Below, piece after piece: positions 29,133 to 39,736 of a stretch of DNA of 64,000 nt. Below the pieces are notes generated by a model. It saw only the letters and a program-made list of their open reading frames with translations, ran no database searches and was not told the DNA's origin. Source of the stretch: Luteimonas cucumeris (GTDB lineage: Bacteria; Pseudomonadota; Gammaproteobacteria; Xanthomonadales; Xanthomonadaceae); NCBI RefSeq assembly GCF_007830035.1, contig NZ_VLKN01000006.1, forward strand, positions 1 through 64,000, written 5' to 3'. Numbering within the stretch: the stretch's first letter is position 1; every line of letters starts with the position of its first letter. The position numbers and the translations under genes are program-made.

Positions 29133-30158
29133 ATGGGTTTGCGTTGGCGTGGAACGGTAATCCGTATCGCACTGTGTCTGGCGCTGTCGTGTTGCGCAGC
29201 CGCTCTGGCTGCACCGGGGACAGGCGGCAAGGGCTATCGTTATTTCGAGATCGGCGATGTAAAGGCGTCGCGACCCGGTGCGACCCAGGCCGGGCTGATG
29301 CTGGTCGGCGGAGGCGATTGGCCTTACGACGCGTTCCGCTGGATGATCGCGCGCGCTGGCCACGGCCGCATCGTGATCCTGCGCGCTTCGGGCACCACCG
29401 AGGCGCAGGACGAATTCTTCAGGGACATCGGCGGCATCACCGCGGCGCAGACGCTGGTGTTCAGTGACCGCCGCGCAGCCAGCGATCCGAAGGTCCTGGA
29501 GATCGTGCGCAACGCGGACGGCATCTTCCTGGCCGGGGGCGACCAGTCCAACTACGTGAACTACTGGAAGGGCACGCCGCTCAACCGGCTGCTCGACGAA
29601 CACATCCGCGCCGGCAAGCCGATCGGCGGCACCAGCGCCGGGTTGGCGATCCTGGGCGCCTGGTCCTATGGCGCGATGGACGGGGGCAGCGTGGTCTCCA
29701 GGACAGCGTTGAACGACCCGATGAGCCCGGAGGTCACGCTGGTCGGCGATTTCCTGCACATGCCATACCTGGAGAACGTGATCACCGACAGCCACTTCGG
29801 CAAGCGCGAGCGCCTGGGCAGGCTGATCGCCTTCGTCGCCCGACTGTCGCAGGAGCAGGGCAGGACCGGCCTGGCCGGCATTGGCGTGGACGAATACACC
29901 GCACTGTGCATCGACGAGGCCGGAACCGGCCGCGTATTCACCGGCAATGGCGGTCATGCCTGGCTGGTGCGGCCGCAGCGGCAGGCCGACGATTTCCGCG
30001 CAGGCAGGCCGCTGACCTTCCGCGACGTGCCTGTAGTGGGTATCGGCGCGCAAAGCGTTATTCGCTTGCCGGGCTTTCAGGTCGAAAACCCTGCGTTTTC
30101 AATGATCTATGACGTCGCAAATGGCAGCTTGTCGGCGAAGGGCAAAAATCTGCCGTAA
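29133..30158 (+). CDS. Exported cyanophycinase-like peptidase (S51 family)
   Basis: A 341-aa protein with a signal peptide (to about residue 27, SCCAAALAA) and a peptidase S51 fold. Cyanophycinase features seen: FLAGGDQSNYVNYW, the nucleophile Ser168 in GGTSAG, and TDSHFGKRERLGRL. Cyanophycinases cleave multi-L-arginyl-poly-L-aspartate to beta-Asp-Arg dipeptides; exported forms act on external polymer. GGGGAG lies about 7 bases before the ATG. It diverges from the fecI-fecR-TonB operon and is followed after 74 bases by an exported isoaspartyl peptidase, which would split the dipeptides. Other S51 members are alpha-aspartyl dipeptidases, so substrate is inferred. Confidence 0.85.
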   Translation: MGLRWRGTVIRIALCLALSCCAAALAAPGTGGKGYRYFEIGDVKASRPGATQAGLMLVGGGDWPYDAFRWMIARAGHGRIVILRASGTTEAQDEFFRDIGGITAAQTLVFSDRRAASDPKVLEIVRNADGIFLAGGDQSNYVNYWKGTPLNRLLDEHIRAGKPIGGTSAGLAILGAWSYGAMDGGSVVSRTALNDPMSPEVTLVGDFLHMPYLENVITDSHFGKRERLGRLIAFVARLSQEQGRTGLAGIGVDEYTALCIDEAGTGRVFTGNGGHAWLVRPQRQADDFRAGRPLTFRDVPVVGIGAQSVIRLPGFQVENPAFSMIYDVANGSLSAKGKNLP

Positions 30159-30232
30159 GCGGCTGCTCGCTCAAGAGCTTCACTAGAATGATCCTGCGGC
30201 GCTTGGCGCCGACACCTTTCGGAGCCCGAAGA

Positions 30233-31258
30233 ATGAAGTCGATCCTGCGTTCCTGCCTCGCCCTGCTGCTCTGTTCGGCCCTGATGGCCTATGCCGCCGA
30301 AGCGCCCGGGCCCGTGTTGATCATCCACGGCGGTGCCGGCGTGGAACGCAAGGGCATGACGCCGGAAAGCGAAAGGGCCGCCCGGACCGCGCTGGAGCTG
30401 GCCCTGCGCCGCGGTCACGCCGCACTCGCGGCCGGGAAACCCGCCCTGGACGCGGTGACTGCGGCGATCACCGTTCTGGAGGACGATCCCAACTTCAATG
30501 CCGGCAAGGGCGCCGTGTTCACCCACGATGGCAGGAACGAGCTAGATGCCGCGCTGATGGACGGCGCCACCCGGCGTGCCGGGGCCGTGGCCGGGGTGCA
30601 CCGGATCAGGAACCCGATCCTGCTGGCGCGCGCCGTGATGGAGCGGTCCAAGCACGTGATGATGGTCGGCGACGGCGCCGAAAGCTTCGCCAGGGAACAG
30701 GACATCGAGCTGGTAGATCCGTCCTATTTCCGTACCGAAAAACGCTGGCAGCAGCTGCAGCGGGCACTAGAGGAGGAGGCCGCCGGCCAGGCCCACGCCG
30801 ATCTGGAGACCGCGAAACACTTCGGCACCGTCGGCGCGGCCGCCCTGGACGCCCAGGGCCACCTGGCGGCCGGCACCTCGACCGGCGGCATGACCAACAA
30901 GCGTTACGGCCGGGTCGGCGATGCCCCGATCATCGGCGCAGGCACCTACGCCAACAGCCATTGCGCCGTGTCCGGGACCGGCTGGGGCGAGTTCTACATC
31001 CGCACGGCTGCCGCCCACGACATCTGCGCGCGGATGGCCTACCTGAACGAAAGCCCCGGACAGGCCGGGCTGAAGGTCATCAACCAAGTCATTCCCAAGC
31101 TGGGCGGCGACGGCGGCGCCATCGTGCTGGGCGCGGACGGGCGCTTCGCGTTCCCGTTCAACACCGAAGGCATGTACCGGGGGTGGATCGGGGCCGATGG
31201 CGTCCCGCACGTCGCCATCTACTCGGACGAAAAGCTGCCGGAGCCTGCCGGCGAATAG
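30233..31258 (+). CDS. iaaA: Exported isoaspartyl peptidase / plant-type L-asparaginase
   Basis: A 341-aa N-terminal-nucleophile hydrolase that removes beta-linked aspartyl residues from dipeptides and can hydrolyse asparagine. A signal peptide (to about residue 22, LMAYAAEA) precedes the enzyme (VLIIHGGAG start). The autocleavage site and nucleophile are Gly-Thr199 in HFGTVGAAALD; TSTGGMTNK and GDAPIIGAGTYA are the family binding motifs. GGAG lies 8 bases before this ATG, and a possible -10 (TAGAAT, 30184-30189) could add an internal promoter. Most bacterial IaaA proteins are cytoplasmic, so the signal peptide, matching that of the preceding cyanophycinase, suggests joint periplasmic action. 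Confidence 0.9.
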   Translation: MKSILRSCLALLLCSALMAYAAEAPGPVLIIHGGAGVERKGMTPESERAARTALELALRRGHAALAAGKPALDAVTAAITVLEDDPNFNAGKGAVFTHDGRNELDAALMDGATRRAGAVAGVHRIRNPILLARAVMERSKHVMMVGDGAESFAREQDIELVDPSYFRTEKRWQQLQRALEEEAAGQAHADLETAKHFGTVGAAALDAQGHLAAGTSTGGMTNKRYGRVGDAPIIGAGTYANSHCAVSGTGWGEFYIRTAAAHDICARMAYLNESPGQAGLKVINQVIPKLGGDGGAIVLGADGRFAFPFNTEGMYRGWIGADGVPHVAIYSDEKLPEPAGE

Positions 31259-31342
31259 GGCGGCGCGGCTGGATCGGTCGCTGTGGGCGTCCTGCGGACG
31301 GGGCCGGGAGGCAGGTTTCCGGCTTTTCCCGCACACGCGGCG

Positions 31343-31371
31343 TTGACAGCAAAACGCGGCGGCGTCAAAAT
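31343..31371 (+). promoter_or_regulatory. Strong sigma70 promoter of the tRNA-tuf operon
   Basis: TTGACA (31343-31348), a 17-base spacer and CAAAAT (31366-31371), followed by a GC-rich discriminator CGCGGG, a hallmark of stringently controlled stable-RNA promoters. It lies 32 bases before tRNA(Tyr). Confidence 0.75.
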
Positions 31372-31403
31372 CGCGGGCTGTTTCACGGCGTTACGGAACG
31401 ACC

Positions 31404-31489
31404 GGAGGGATACCCAAGCGGCCAACGGGGGCAGACTGTAAATCTGCTGGCTTACGCCTTCGGTGGTTCGAATCCACCTCCCTCCACCA
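31404..31489 (+). tRNA. tRNA-Tyr (anticodon GTA)
   Basis: Acceptor stem GGAGGGA/TCCCTCC, anticodon loop CTGTAAA (GTA), a long class II variable arm as expected for bacterial tRNA(Tyr), T-loop GGTTCGAATCC and encoded CCA (31487-31489). First of three tRNAs upstream of tuf. Confidence 0.97.
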
Positions 31490-31516
31490 GTTCCATGCGG
31501 CAAAGAGTCTCCCGGT

Positions 31517-31590
31517 GCGGGAGTAGTTCAATGGTAGAACATCAGTTTTCCAAACTGATTACGAGGGTTCGATTCCCTTCTCCCGCTCCA
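31517..31590 (+). tRNA. tRNA-Gly (anticodon TCC)
   Basis: Acceptor stem GCGGGAG/CTCCCGC, anticodon loop TTTCCAA (TCC), T-loop GGTTCGATTCC, discriminator T and encoded CCA (31588-31590). Cotranscribed with its neighbours. Confidence 0.97.
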
Positions 31591-31633
31591 TCGTTCTGCA
31601 TTGATATTCCTGCACGGCAACACTAGATACAAC

Positions 31634-31709
31634 GCTCACGTAGCTCAGTCGGTAGAGCACCTCCTTGGTAAGGAGGAGGTCGATGGTTCGATTCCATTCG
31701 TGAGCACCA
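31634..31709 (+). tRNA. tRNA-Thr (anticodon GGT)
   Basis: Acceptor stem GCTCACG/CGTGAGC, D-arm AGCTCAGTCGGTAGAGC, anticodon loop TTGGTAA (GGT), T-loop GGTTCGATTCC and encoded CCA (31707-31709). It ends 63 bases before tuf. Confidence 0.97.
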
Positions 31710-31772
31710 TATTCAGCAAGTTCCAACCAACAGTCGGCACTCCACCAATTCAAGTCAGCGAGACAGACAGTC

Positions 31773-32963
<1,191 letters not shown>

Positions 32964-33005
32964 TGATTGGCCAGTCGACGCCCTAGGCGTCGGCGCCCGC
33001 AGATC

Positions 33006-33032
33006 GTCATCCCGGCGCAAGCCGGGACCCAG
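33006..33032 (+). repeat. Dispersed hairpin repeat, family R1 copy 2
   Basis: TCCCGGC-GCAA-GCCGGGA forms a 7-bp hairpin and matches the reverse complement of 13533-13559. It lies in the tuf-rpsJ spacer. Confidence 0.65.
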
Positions 33033-33215
33033 TTTTACAGCTCCACCAGCCATCGGGCGGCCCAGCCCCTCCGCAGGCAGGACAGCAACACCGAAACACC
33101 GCCGGAACCCCATTGGGCAGGCTCCGGTTACAGCGAAAAGAGGGGCAGGAAGCCCCTCGTGTTCGCCGGACAGGGAAATGTCGCGTGGCAGGGACCCGGA
33201 ACAGCGTTCCAGCTG

Positions 33216-33244
33216 TTGACGGGTAGTGTTTACGCGCTTTATAC
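33216..33244 (+). promoter_or_regulatory. Promoter of the S10 ribosomal operon
   Basis: TTGACG (33216-33221), a 17-base spacer and TTATAC (33239-33244) are near consensus for sigma70. Predicted start is about 33251, giving a leader of about 150 bases before rpsJ. Confidence 0.8.
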
Positions 33245-33252
33245 TTTTCCGT

Positions 33253-33282
33253 CTGGGCAGGCCGGGTAACCGGCCTGCCCAG
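33253..33282 (+). other. 5'-end hairpin of the S10 operon leader
   Basis: CTGGGCAGGCCGG (33253-33265) pairs perfectly with CCGGCCTGCCCAG (33270-33282) around a GTAA loop and is followed by CTTTTC. It begins about two bases after the predicted transcript start. It may protect the 5' end or take part in ribosomal-protein feedback, as the E. coli S10 leader does with L4; it could also be a weak terminator. Confidence 0.7.
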
Positions 33283-33377
33283 CTTTTCGAAGGGATACTC
33301 CCGGGTCGCAAAGCTTCGGCTGGCCTGGAAAGTCTTTGATTTCATGGGGTTTTGCGCGCCCAGTCGCGAAACCTGTC

Positions 33378-33387
33378 GCTCTTTAAC
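33378..33387 (+). promoter_or_regulatory. boxA antitermination element upstream of rpsJ
   Basis: GCTCTTTAAC equals the core of the E. coli rrn boxA, bound as RNA by NusB and S10 (NusE). It ends one base before the rpsJ Shine-Dalgarno AAGGAG (33389-33394). Because rpsJ encodes NusE itself, feedback on translation or antitermination of the operon is possible. Confidence 0.65.
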
Positions 33388-33402
33388 GAAGGAGTCTCCG
33401 CC

Positions 33403-33714
<312 letters not shown>

Positions 33715-33724
33715 GGCCGCCACC

Positions 33725-34378
33725 ATGACCGCGAAGAAATATTCGTTGGGCATCGTCGGCCGCAAGGCCGGCATGAGCCGCATCTTCACCGAGGACGGCA
33801 AGTCCGTGCCGGTGACGTTGATCGAGGCTACCCCGAACCGCATCACCCAGATCAAGACCCAGGAAACCGACGGCTACAGCGCCGTGCAGGTCGCCGTGGG
33901 CAGCAAGCGCGCCGTGCTGATCAACAAGCCCGAAGCCGGTCACCTGGCCAAGGCCAAGGTCGAGGCCGGTCGTGGCCTGTGGGAGCTGCGCGTGGCCGAC
34001 GACAAGATCGGCGACTTCAGCATCGGCGGCGAGATCAAGGCCGACATCTTCGAAGTCGGCCAGATCGTCGACGTCGAAGGCGTGACCAAGGGCAAGGGCT
34101 TCCAGGGCACGATCAAGCGCTGGAACTTCAAGATGGGCGACGCCACGCACGGCAACTCGCTGTCGCACCGTTCGCCGGGCTCGATCGGCCAGCGCCAGAC
34201 GCCGGGTCGCGTTTTCCCCGGCAAGAAGATGTCCGGCCACATGGGCGCCGTACGCCAGAGCACGCAGAACCTCGAAGTGGTCCGGGTCGACGCCGAGCGC
34301 GGCCTGATCGCGGTCAAGGGCGCCGTGCCGGGTGCGCCGGGCGGCGACGTGATCGTCCGTCCGACGAGCAAGGCATAA
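33725..34378 (+). CDS. rplC: 50S ribosomal protein L3
   Basis: A 217-aa early-assembly 50S protein near the peptidyl-transferase centre. Recognised by [23 protein letters not shown] and the signature [28 protein letters not shown]. Length is typical. It lies 10 bases after rpsJ in the S10 operon. Confidence 0.98.
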   Translation: MTAKKYSLGIVGRKAGMSRIFTEDGKSVPVTLIEATPNRITQIKTQETDGYSAVQVAVGSKRAVLINKPEAGHLAKAKVEAGRGLWELRVADDKIGDFSIGGEIKADIFEVGQIVDVEGVTKGKGFQGTIKRWNFKMGDATHGNSLSHRSPGSIGQRQTPGRVFPGKKMSGHMGAVRQSTQNLEVVRVDAERGLIAVKGAVPGAPGGDVIVRPTSKA

Positions 34379-34391
34379 GGGACAGATGACC

Positions 34392-34997
34392 ATGGAACTC
34401 TCGATCAACAACAGTAAAGAAACGCTGTCGGTTTCCGACGCCGTGTTCGGCCGCGAATTCAGCCACGACCTCGTGCACCAGGTCGTCGTTGCCTATCGCA
34501 ACGCCGGTCGTGCCGGCACCAAGGCGCAGAAGACGCGCTCGGAAGTCAATGGCACCACCAAGAAGTCGAAGAAGCAGAAGGGCGGCGGCGCGCGTCACGG
34601 CGCATTGACGGCCCCGATCTTCGTCGGCGGCGGCGTGACCTTCGCGGCCAAGCCGCGCAGCTTCGAGCAGAAGGTCAACCGCAAGATGTACCGCGCGGCG
34701 ATCTCGGCGATCCTGTCCGAACTCAACCGCCAGGGCCGCCTGAAGGTGGTCGACGCGTTCGACGTCGACAGCACCAAGACCAGCGGCCTGGTGTCCAAGC
34801 TGAAGGAATTCGATCTGGGCCGTCGCCCGCTGATCGTCACCGAAGACGCTTCCGAGCACCTGTACCTGTCCGCGCGCAATCTTCCGTATGTCGAAGTGCG
34901 TGACGTGCAGGGCCTGGATCCGGTCGCGCTGGTCGGCGCCGACAGCGTGCTGATCACCGCCGATGCGGTGAAGAAGGTCGAGGAGTGGCTGGCATGA
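34392..34997 (+). CDS. rplD: 50S ribosomal protein L4
   Basis: A 201-aa 50S protein lining the exit tunnel; in E. coli it also represses its own operon. Recognised by [17 protein letters not shown] and [21 protein letters not shown] 34392 (MELSINN) is preferred over the ATG six bases earlier because it matches the family length and N-terminus. The stop overlaps rplW (ATGA). Confidence 0.97.
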   Translation: MELSINNSKETLSVSDAVFGREFSHDLVHQVVVAYRNAGRAGTKAQKTRSEVNGTTKKSKKQKGGGARHGALTAPIFVGGGVTFAAKPRSFEQKVNRKMYRAAISAILSELNRQGRLKVVDAFDVDSTKTSGLVSKLKEFDLGRRPLIVTEDASEHLYLSARNLPYVEVRDVQGLDPVALVGADSVLITADAVKKVEEWLA

Positions 34998-35290
34998 ACA
35001 CCAATCTCTATAACGTGATCCGCGCCCCGCGCGTGTCGGAAAAGACTGCGCGCCTGCAGGAAGTTTCCAACCAGTACGCGTTCGAAGTCGCCAACCAGGC
35101 CACCAAGGCTGATATCAAGGCGGCGGTCGAGCAGATTTTCGACGTCAAGGTCGAGTCGGTGAACGTGGTCAACGTGAAGGGCAAGAACAAGGCCTTCCGT
35201 AACCGTCAGGGCCGTCGCGGCGACTGGCGCAAGGCCTACGTCAAGCTGGCCGAAGGCCAGTCGATCGACGTGATGATGACCAAGGCCTGA
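34994..35290 (+). CDS. rplW: 50S ribosomal protein L23
   Basis: A 98-aa protein at the tunnel exit, docking site for trigger factor and [47 protein letters not shown] and [13 protein letters not shown] identify it. The start overlaps the rplD stop by four bases. Confidence 0.97.
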   Translation: MNTNLYNVIRAPRVSEKTARLQEVSNQYAFEVANQATKADIKAAVEQIFDVKVESVNVVNVKGKNKAFRNRQGRRGDWRKAYVKLAEGQSIDVMMTKA

Positions 35291-35300
35291 GGAAAGACCC

Positions 35301-36128
35301 ATGGCATTGATGACTTTCAAACCCACTTCTCCCGGCCGCCGCTCCGCGGTGCGCGTGGTCACGCCCGATCTGCACAAGGGTGCGCCGCACGCTGCGCTGG
35401 TCGAGAAGAAGACCAACAGCGGTGGCCGCAACCACCACGGCCGCATTACCACCCGTCATATCGGTGGTGGTCACAAGCAGCACTACCGCATGGTCGACTT
35501 CAAGCGCGACAAGGAAGGCATTCCGGCGCGCGTGGAGCGGATCGAATACGATCCCAACCGCACCGCCCACATCGCCCTGCTGTGCTATGTCGACGGCGAG
35601 CGCCGTTACATCATCGCGCCGAAGGGCCTGAAGGCCGGCGACCAGGTGATCGCGGGCGAGAGCGCGCCGATCCGTGCCGGCAATACCCTGCCGCTGCGCA
35701 ACATTCCGGTCGGCACCACGGTGCACTGCATCGAGATGAAGCCGGGCAAGGGCGCGCAGATCGCACGCGCCGCGGGCGCCAGCGTCTACCTGGTCGCGCG
35801 CGAACAGGGCTACGCCACGCTGCGTCTTCGCTCCGGCGAGATGCGCCGGGTGCCGGTCGAGTGCCGTGCCACCGTCGGCGAAGTCGGCAACGACGAGCAC
35901 AACCTGGAAAAGCTGGGCAAGGCTGGCGCCAAGCGCTGGCGTGGCATCAAGCCGACCGTTCGCGGCGCGGCGATGAACCCGGTCGACCATCCGCACGGCG
36001 GTGGCGAGGCCAAGGCCGGACAGGGCAACCCGCACCCGGTCACCCCGTGGGGTGTTCCGACCAAGGGTTACAAGACCCGCAAGAACAAGCGCACGCAGAA
36101 GTTCATCGTGCGCGATCGTAGGAGCTAA
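35301..36128 (+). CDS. rplB: 50S ribosomal protein L2
   Basis: A 275-aa protein needed for subunit joining and peptidyl transfer. [35 protein letters not shown] and the essential-histidine region [20 protein letters not shown] are intact. Ten bases after rplW. Confidence 0.98.
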   Translation: MALMTFKPTSPGRRSAVRVVTPDLHKGAPHAALVEKKTNSGGRNHHGRITTRHIGGGHKQHYRMVDFKRDKEGIPARVERIEYDPNRTAHIALLCYVDGERRYIIAPKGLKAGDQVIAGESAPIRAGNTLPLRNIPVGTTVHCIEMKPGKGAQIARAAGASVYLVAREQGYATLRLRSGEMRRVPVECRATVGEVGNDEHNLEKLGKAGAKRWRGIKPTVRGAAMNPVDHPHGGGEAKAGQGNPHPVTPWGVPTKGYKTRKNKRTQKFIVRDRRS

Positions 36129-36134
36129 TCGGCC

Positions 36135-36413
36135 ATGGCACGTTCACTGAAAAAAGGCCCGTTCGTCGACCACCACCTGATCAAGAAGGTGGAGACCGCG
36201 GGTGGCAACACCAAAAGGCCGATCAAGACCTGGTCGCGTCGCTCGATGATCCTGCCGGAAATGGTGGGCTTCACCATCGCCGTGCATAACGGCAAGAACC
36301 ATATTCCGGTGCTGGTCAACGAGAACATGGTCGGCCACAAGCTCGGCGAGTTCGCGCTGACCCGCGTGTTCAAGGGTCATGGCGGCGACAAGAAAGCCGA
36401 CGCGAAGAAGTAA
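36135..36413 (+). CDS. rpsS: 30S ribosomal protein S19
   Basis: A 92-aa protein of the 30S head that works with S13. [20 protein letters not shown] and [26 protein letters not shown] are typical. Six bases after rplB. Confidence 0.98.
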   Translation: MARSLKKGPFVDHHLIKKVETAGGNTKRPIKTWSRRSMILPEMVGFTIAVHNGKNHIPVLVNENMVGHKLGEFALTRVFKGHGGDKKADAKK

Positions 36414-36423
36414 GGAGATGACC

Positions 36424-36831
36424 ATGGACGCCAAAGCAAAATCAGACGCTAAGGACGAGGCGCGCAAGCAGCGCAAGCTCGCCCGTACCGAGCTGAACAA
36501 GCGCACCTCGGTCCTCCGGACCGCGCGCATCTCTCCGCAGAAAGCCCGCCTGGTCGCCGACCAGGTGCGTGGCCTGCCGGCCGCACGCGCTCTCGAGTTG
36601 CTGAAGTTCAGCGACAAGAAGGCCGCGGCCATGATCTACAAGGTGCTGTTCGCGGCGGTTTCCAACGCCGAGAACAACGCCGGCGACGACGCCGACGACC
36701 TCAAGGTCAAGACCATCATGGTCGACGAAGGCCCCACGCTGAAGCGCTTCATGGCGCGTGCGAAGGGTCGCGGCACCCGCATTCTCAAGCGCACCAGCCA
36801 TATCACCGTGGTCGTGGGCGAGGGCAAATAA
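36424..36831 (+). CDS. rplV: 50S ribosomal protein L22 with N-terminal extension
   Basis: A 135-aa L22, which lines the exit tunnel with an extended hairpin. The core ([24 protein letters not shown] to [16 protein letters not shown]) is typical, but about 28 Lys/Ala/Asp-rich residues precede it compared with the 110-aa E. coli protein. AAGGAG lies six bases before ATG 36424; an ATG at 36418 touches the Shine-Dalgarno and is less likely. Confidence 0.96.
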   Translation: MDAKAKSDAKDEARKQRKLARTELNKRTSVLRTARISPQKARLVADQVRGLPAARALELLKFSDKKAAAMIYKVLFAAVSNAENNAGDDADDLKVKTIMVDEGPTLKRFMARAKGRGTRILKRTSHITVVVGEGK

Positions 36832-36832
36832 G

Positions 36833-37576
36833 ATGGGTCATAAAGTTCACCCGACCGGCATCCGCCTGGGCATCGCCAAGGACTGGAACTCCAAGTGGTA
36901 CGCCGGCAAGAAGGAATACGCCGGTTACCTGGCCGCCGACCTCAAGGTCCGCGAGATGCTGCGCAAGAAGCTGGCGCAGGCCGGTATCAGCAAGATCCTG
37001 ATCGAGCGTCCGGCCAAGACGGCGCGCGTGACGATCCACACCGCCCGCCCGGGCGTGGTGATCGGCAAGCGTGGCGAGGACATCGAGAAGCTGCGCAAGG
37101 AAGTCAGCGACCTGATGGGCGTCCCGGCGCACATCAACGTCACCGAGGTCCGCAAGCCGGAACTCGACGCGCAGCTGGTCGCCGAGTCGATCGCGCAGCA
37201 GCTCGAGCGCCGCATCATGTTCCGCCGCGCCATGAAGCGCGCCGTCGGCAACGCGATGCGCCTGGGCGCGCTGGGCATCAAGGTCAACGTCGCCGGACGC
37301 CTGAACGGCGCCGAGATCGCGCGTTCGGAGTGGTACCGCGAAGGCCGCGTGCCGCTGCACACGTTGCGCGCCGACATCGACTACGGTTTCGCCGAGGCCA
37401 AGACGACCTACGGCATCATCGGAATCAAGGTGTGGGTCTACAAGGGCGAGGTCTTCGACTTCAGCCAGGTCGGCCAGGAAAAACAGGACGATTCACCGCG
37501 TGGTGATCGTAACGATCGCAATGACCGTCCGGCGCGCGCACCGCGTCCGCCGCGTGATCGCGAGGCAAGGGGCTAA
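36833..37576 (+). CDS. rpsC: 30S ribosomal protein S3
   Basis: A 247-aa protein at the mRNA entry channel. [24 protein letters not shown], the KH-domain loop [15 protein letters not shown] and [31 protein letters not shown] are diagnostic. The C-terminus has a charged Arg/Asp-rich tail. It starts one base after the rplV stop. Confidence 0.98.
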   Translation: MGHKVHPTGIRLGIAKDWNSKWYAGKKEYAGYLAADLKVREMLRKKLAQAGISKILIERPAKTARVTIHTARPGVVIGKRGEDIEKLRKEVSDLMGVPAHINVTEVRKPELDAQLVAESIAQQLERRIMFRRAMKRAVGNAMRLGALGIKVNVAGRLNGAEIARSEWYREGRVPLHTLRADIDYGFAEAKTTYGIIGIKVWVYKGEVFDFSQVGQEKQDDSPRGDRNDRNDRPARAPRPPRDREARG

Positions 37577-37579
37577 GCC

Positions 37580-37993
37580 ATGTTGCAACCCAAGCGAACC
37601 AAATACCGCAAGATGCACAAGGGCCGCAACGACGGCCTGAGCTGGAACGCCAACGCCGTGAGCTTTGGCGAGTACGGCTTGAAGTCGACCGCGACCGGCC
37701 AGCTGACTTCGCGTCAGATCGAGGCAGCGCGCCGTTCCATCAGCCGTTACGTCAAGCGCGGCGGCAAGATGTGGATCCGCGTGTTCCCCGACAAGCCGAT
37801 CACCAAGAAGCCGATCGAAGTCCGCATGGGCTCCGGCAAGGGCGGCGTGGAGTTCTGGGTCGCGCAGATCCAGCCCGGCCGCATGATCTATGAAATCGAG
37901 GGCGTCGACGAAGCCACCGCACGCGAGGCGTTCCGCCTGGCCGCGGCCAAGCTTTCGGTGACCACCACCTTCGTGACCCGGACGGTGCGCTAA
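37580..37993 (+). CDS. rplP: 50S ribosomal protein L16
   Basis: A 137-aa protein near the A-site tRNA elbow. [20 protein letters not shown] and the [24 protein letters not shown] region identify it. Its TAA stop overlaps the rpmC ATG by one base. Confidence 0.98.
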   Translation: MLQPKRTKYRKMHKGRNDGLSWNANAVSFGEYGLKSTATGQLTSRQIEAARRSISRYVKRGGKMWIRVFPDKPITKKPIEVRMGSGKGGVEFWVAQIQPGRMIYEIEGVDEATAREAFRLAAAKLSVTTTFVTRTVR

Positions 37994-38178
37994 TGGAACT
38001 CAAGCAAATGCGTCAGAAGTCTGCGGACGAGCTGAACAAGCATCTGGTGGACCTGCAGAAGGAGCAGTTCTCGCTGCGCATGCAGAAGGCCACCGGCCAG
38101 CTCACCAAGACCCATGAAACCCGCCGGGTGCGCCGCGAGATCGCTCGCGTCAAGACCCTGCTGGGTGGAAAGCAGTAA
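37993..38178 (+). CDS. rpmC: 50S ribosomal protein L29
   Basis: A 61-aa two-helix protein near the tunnel exit. [31 protein letters not shown] and [14 protein letters not shown] are typical. Start overlaps rplP. Confidence 0.97.
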   Translation: MELKQMRQKSADELNKHLVDLQKEQFSLRMQKATGQLTKTHETRRVRREIARVKTLLGGKQ

Positions 38179-38190
38179 GGACCGATGACC

Positions 38191-38454
38191 ATGAACAACA
38201 CTGATAAAAAGCAGCACACGGTCGAAGGCCGCGTGGTCAGCAGCAAGATGGACAAGACGGTGACGGTGCTCGTCGAGCGCCAGGTCAAGCACGCGCTGTA
38301 CGGCAAGTACATCCGCCGCTCGACCAAGCTGCACGCCCACGATGCCGACAACGCCTGCAACGAGGGCGACAAGGTGCGCCTGGCCGAGATCGCGCCCATG
38401 TCCAAGACCAAGAACTGGCGCGTCGTCGAAATCATCGCCCGCGCGGCCGAATAA
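38191..38454 (+). CDS. rpsQ: 30S ribosomal protein S17
   Basis: An 87-aa OB-fold protein binding 16S r[34 protein letters not shown] and [24 protein letters not shown] are typical. ATG 38191 (MNNTDKK) is used; an ATG six bases earlier is an alternative. End of the S10 operon order. Confidence 0.96.
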   Translation: MNNTDKKQHTVEGRVVSSKMDKTVTVLVERQVKHALYGKYIRRSTKLHAHDADNACNEGDKVRLAEIAPMSKTKNWRVVEIIARAAE

Positions 38455-38468
38455 GAGGAGGCTGAACC

Positions 38469-38837
38469 ATGATCCAGATGCAGAGCCACCTCGACGTGGC
38501 CGACAATTCAGGCGCCAAGGAAGTGATGTGCATCAAGGTGCTCGGCGGCTCCAAGCGCCGGTACGCGCACATCGGCGACATCATCAAGGTGTCGATCAAG
38601 GACGCGATCCCGCGCGGCAAGGTCAAGAAGGGCGAGGTCTACGACGCCGTCGTGGTGCGTACCCGCAAGGGCGTGCGCCGTGCCGATGGTTCGCTGATCC
38701 GCTTCGACGGCAATGCCGCCGTGCTGCTCAACAACAAGCATGAACCGATCGGTACCCGCATCTTCGGGCCGGTGACGCGCGAACTGCGCTCCGAGAAGTT
38801 CATGAAGATCGTCTCGCTCGCACCCGAAGTGCTCTGA
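38469..38837 (+). CDS. rplN: 50S ribosomal protein L14
   Basis: A 122-aa protein at the subunit interface. [33 protein letters not shown] is the family start. AGGAGG precedes the ATG. First gene of the spc-type order; no separate promoter is visible in the 14-base gap. Confidence 0.98.
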   Translation: MIQMQSHLDVADNSGAKEVMCIKVLGGSKRRYAHIGDIIKVSIKDAIPRGKVKKGEVYDAVVVRTRKGVRRADGSLIRFDGNAAVLLNNKHEPIGTRIFGPVTRELRSEKFMKIVSLAPEVL

Positions 38838-38851
38838 GCGGAGGAACAGAC

Positions 38852-39166
38852 ATGAACCGAATCAAGAAAGGCGACCACGTCGTGGTCATCGCCGGCAAGG
38901 ACAAGGGCAAGCGTGGTGATGTGGTGCAGGTCAGCGGCGACAAGGTCGTCGTGTCCAACATCAACATCGTCAAGCGCCACACCAAGCCGAACCCGCAGGC
39001 CAACCAGCCAGGCGGCGTGATCGAACGCGAAGCGCCGATCCACGTTTCAAACGTGATGCTGTTCAACTCTGCCAGCGGCAAGGGCGAGCGCATCAAAACC
39101 AAGGTGCTGGAGGATGGACGCAAATTGCGCGTGTTCCGCTCCAGCGGTGAGGCGATCGACGCCTGA
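38852..39166 (+). CDS. rplX: 50S ribosomal protein L24
   Basis: A 104-aa assembly initiator of the 50S subunit. The KOW motif [22 protein letters not shown] and [29 protein letters not shown] identify it. Confidence 0.98.
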   Translation: MNRIKKGDHVVVIAGKDKGKRGDVVQVSGDKVVVSNINIVKRHTKPNPQANQPGGVIEREAPIHVSNVMLFNSASGKGERIKTKVLEDGRKLRVFRSSGEAIDA

Positions 39167-39177
39167 GGAATGCAGTA

Positions 39178-39717
39178 ATGACCACCCGTCTTGAAAAAAT
39201 CTACAAAGAAGAAGTGATGCCCGCGCTGATGAAGCGCTTCGGCTACACCAATCCGATGCAAGTGCCCCGCATCACCAAGATCACGCTGAATATGGGCGTG
39301 GGCGAGGCTGCGGCCAACAAGAAGATCCTCGAGAACGCCGTTGCCGACATGGCCAAGATCGCCGGCCAGAAGCCGGTGACCACCAAGTCGCGCGTGTCGG
39401 TGGCTTCGTTCAAGATCCGTGACGGCTGGCCGATCGGTGCCAAGGTCACGTTGCGCCGCGCCAAGATGTACGAGTTCCTGGACCGCCTGATCAACGTGTC
39501 GCTGCCGCGGGTGCGCGACTTCCGCGGCGTGTCGGCTCGTTCGTTCGACGGTCGCGGCAACTTCAACATGGGCGTGAAGGAACAGATCATCTTCCCGGAA
39601 ATCGACTTCGACCAGGTCGACGCGATCCGCGGCATGGATATCGCCATCACCACCACCGCAAAATCCAACGAAGAAGCCAAGGCATTGCTCGAAGCCTTCC
39701 GCTTCCCGTTCCGCTAA
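39178..39717 (+). CDS. rplE: 50S ribosomal protein L5
   Basis: A 179-aa 5S rRNA-binding protein. [42 protein letters not shown] and the [10 protein letters not shown] and [11 protein letters not shown] regions are typical. Confidence 0.98.
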   Translation: MTTRLEKIYKEEVMPALMKRFGYTNPMQVPRITKITLNMGVGEAAANKKILENAVADMAKIAGQKPVTTKSRVSVASFKIRDGWPIGAKVTLRRAKMYEFLDRLINVSLPRVRDFRGVSARSFDGRGNFNMGVKEQIIFPEIDFDQVDAIRGMDIAITTTAKSNEEAKALLEAFRFPFR

Positions 39718-39736
39718 GCCTCGCGAGGAATCCGAA

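Larger units (their letters stand above)
32964..33402 (+). other. 439-base tuf-rpsJ spacer with S10 operon control signals
   Basis: No gene is visible. It contains a short hairpin directly after tuf (GACGCC-CTA-GGCGTC), an R1 repeat (33006-33032), an apparently unremarkable stretch to 33210, a strong promoter (33216-33244), a 13-bp hairpin at the start of the transcript (33253-33282) and a boxA beside the rpsJ ribosome-binding site (33378-33387). No clear tuf terminator with a U-run was found. Confidence 0.7.
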
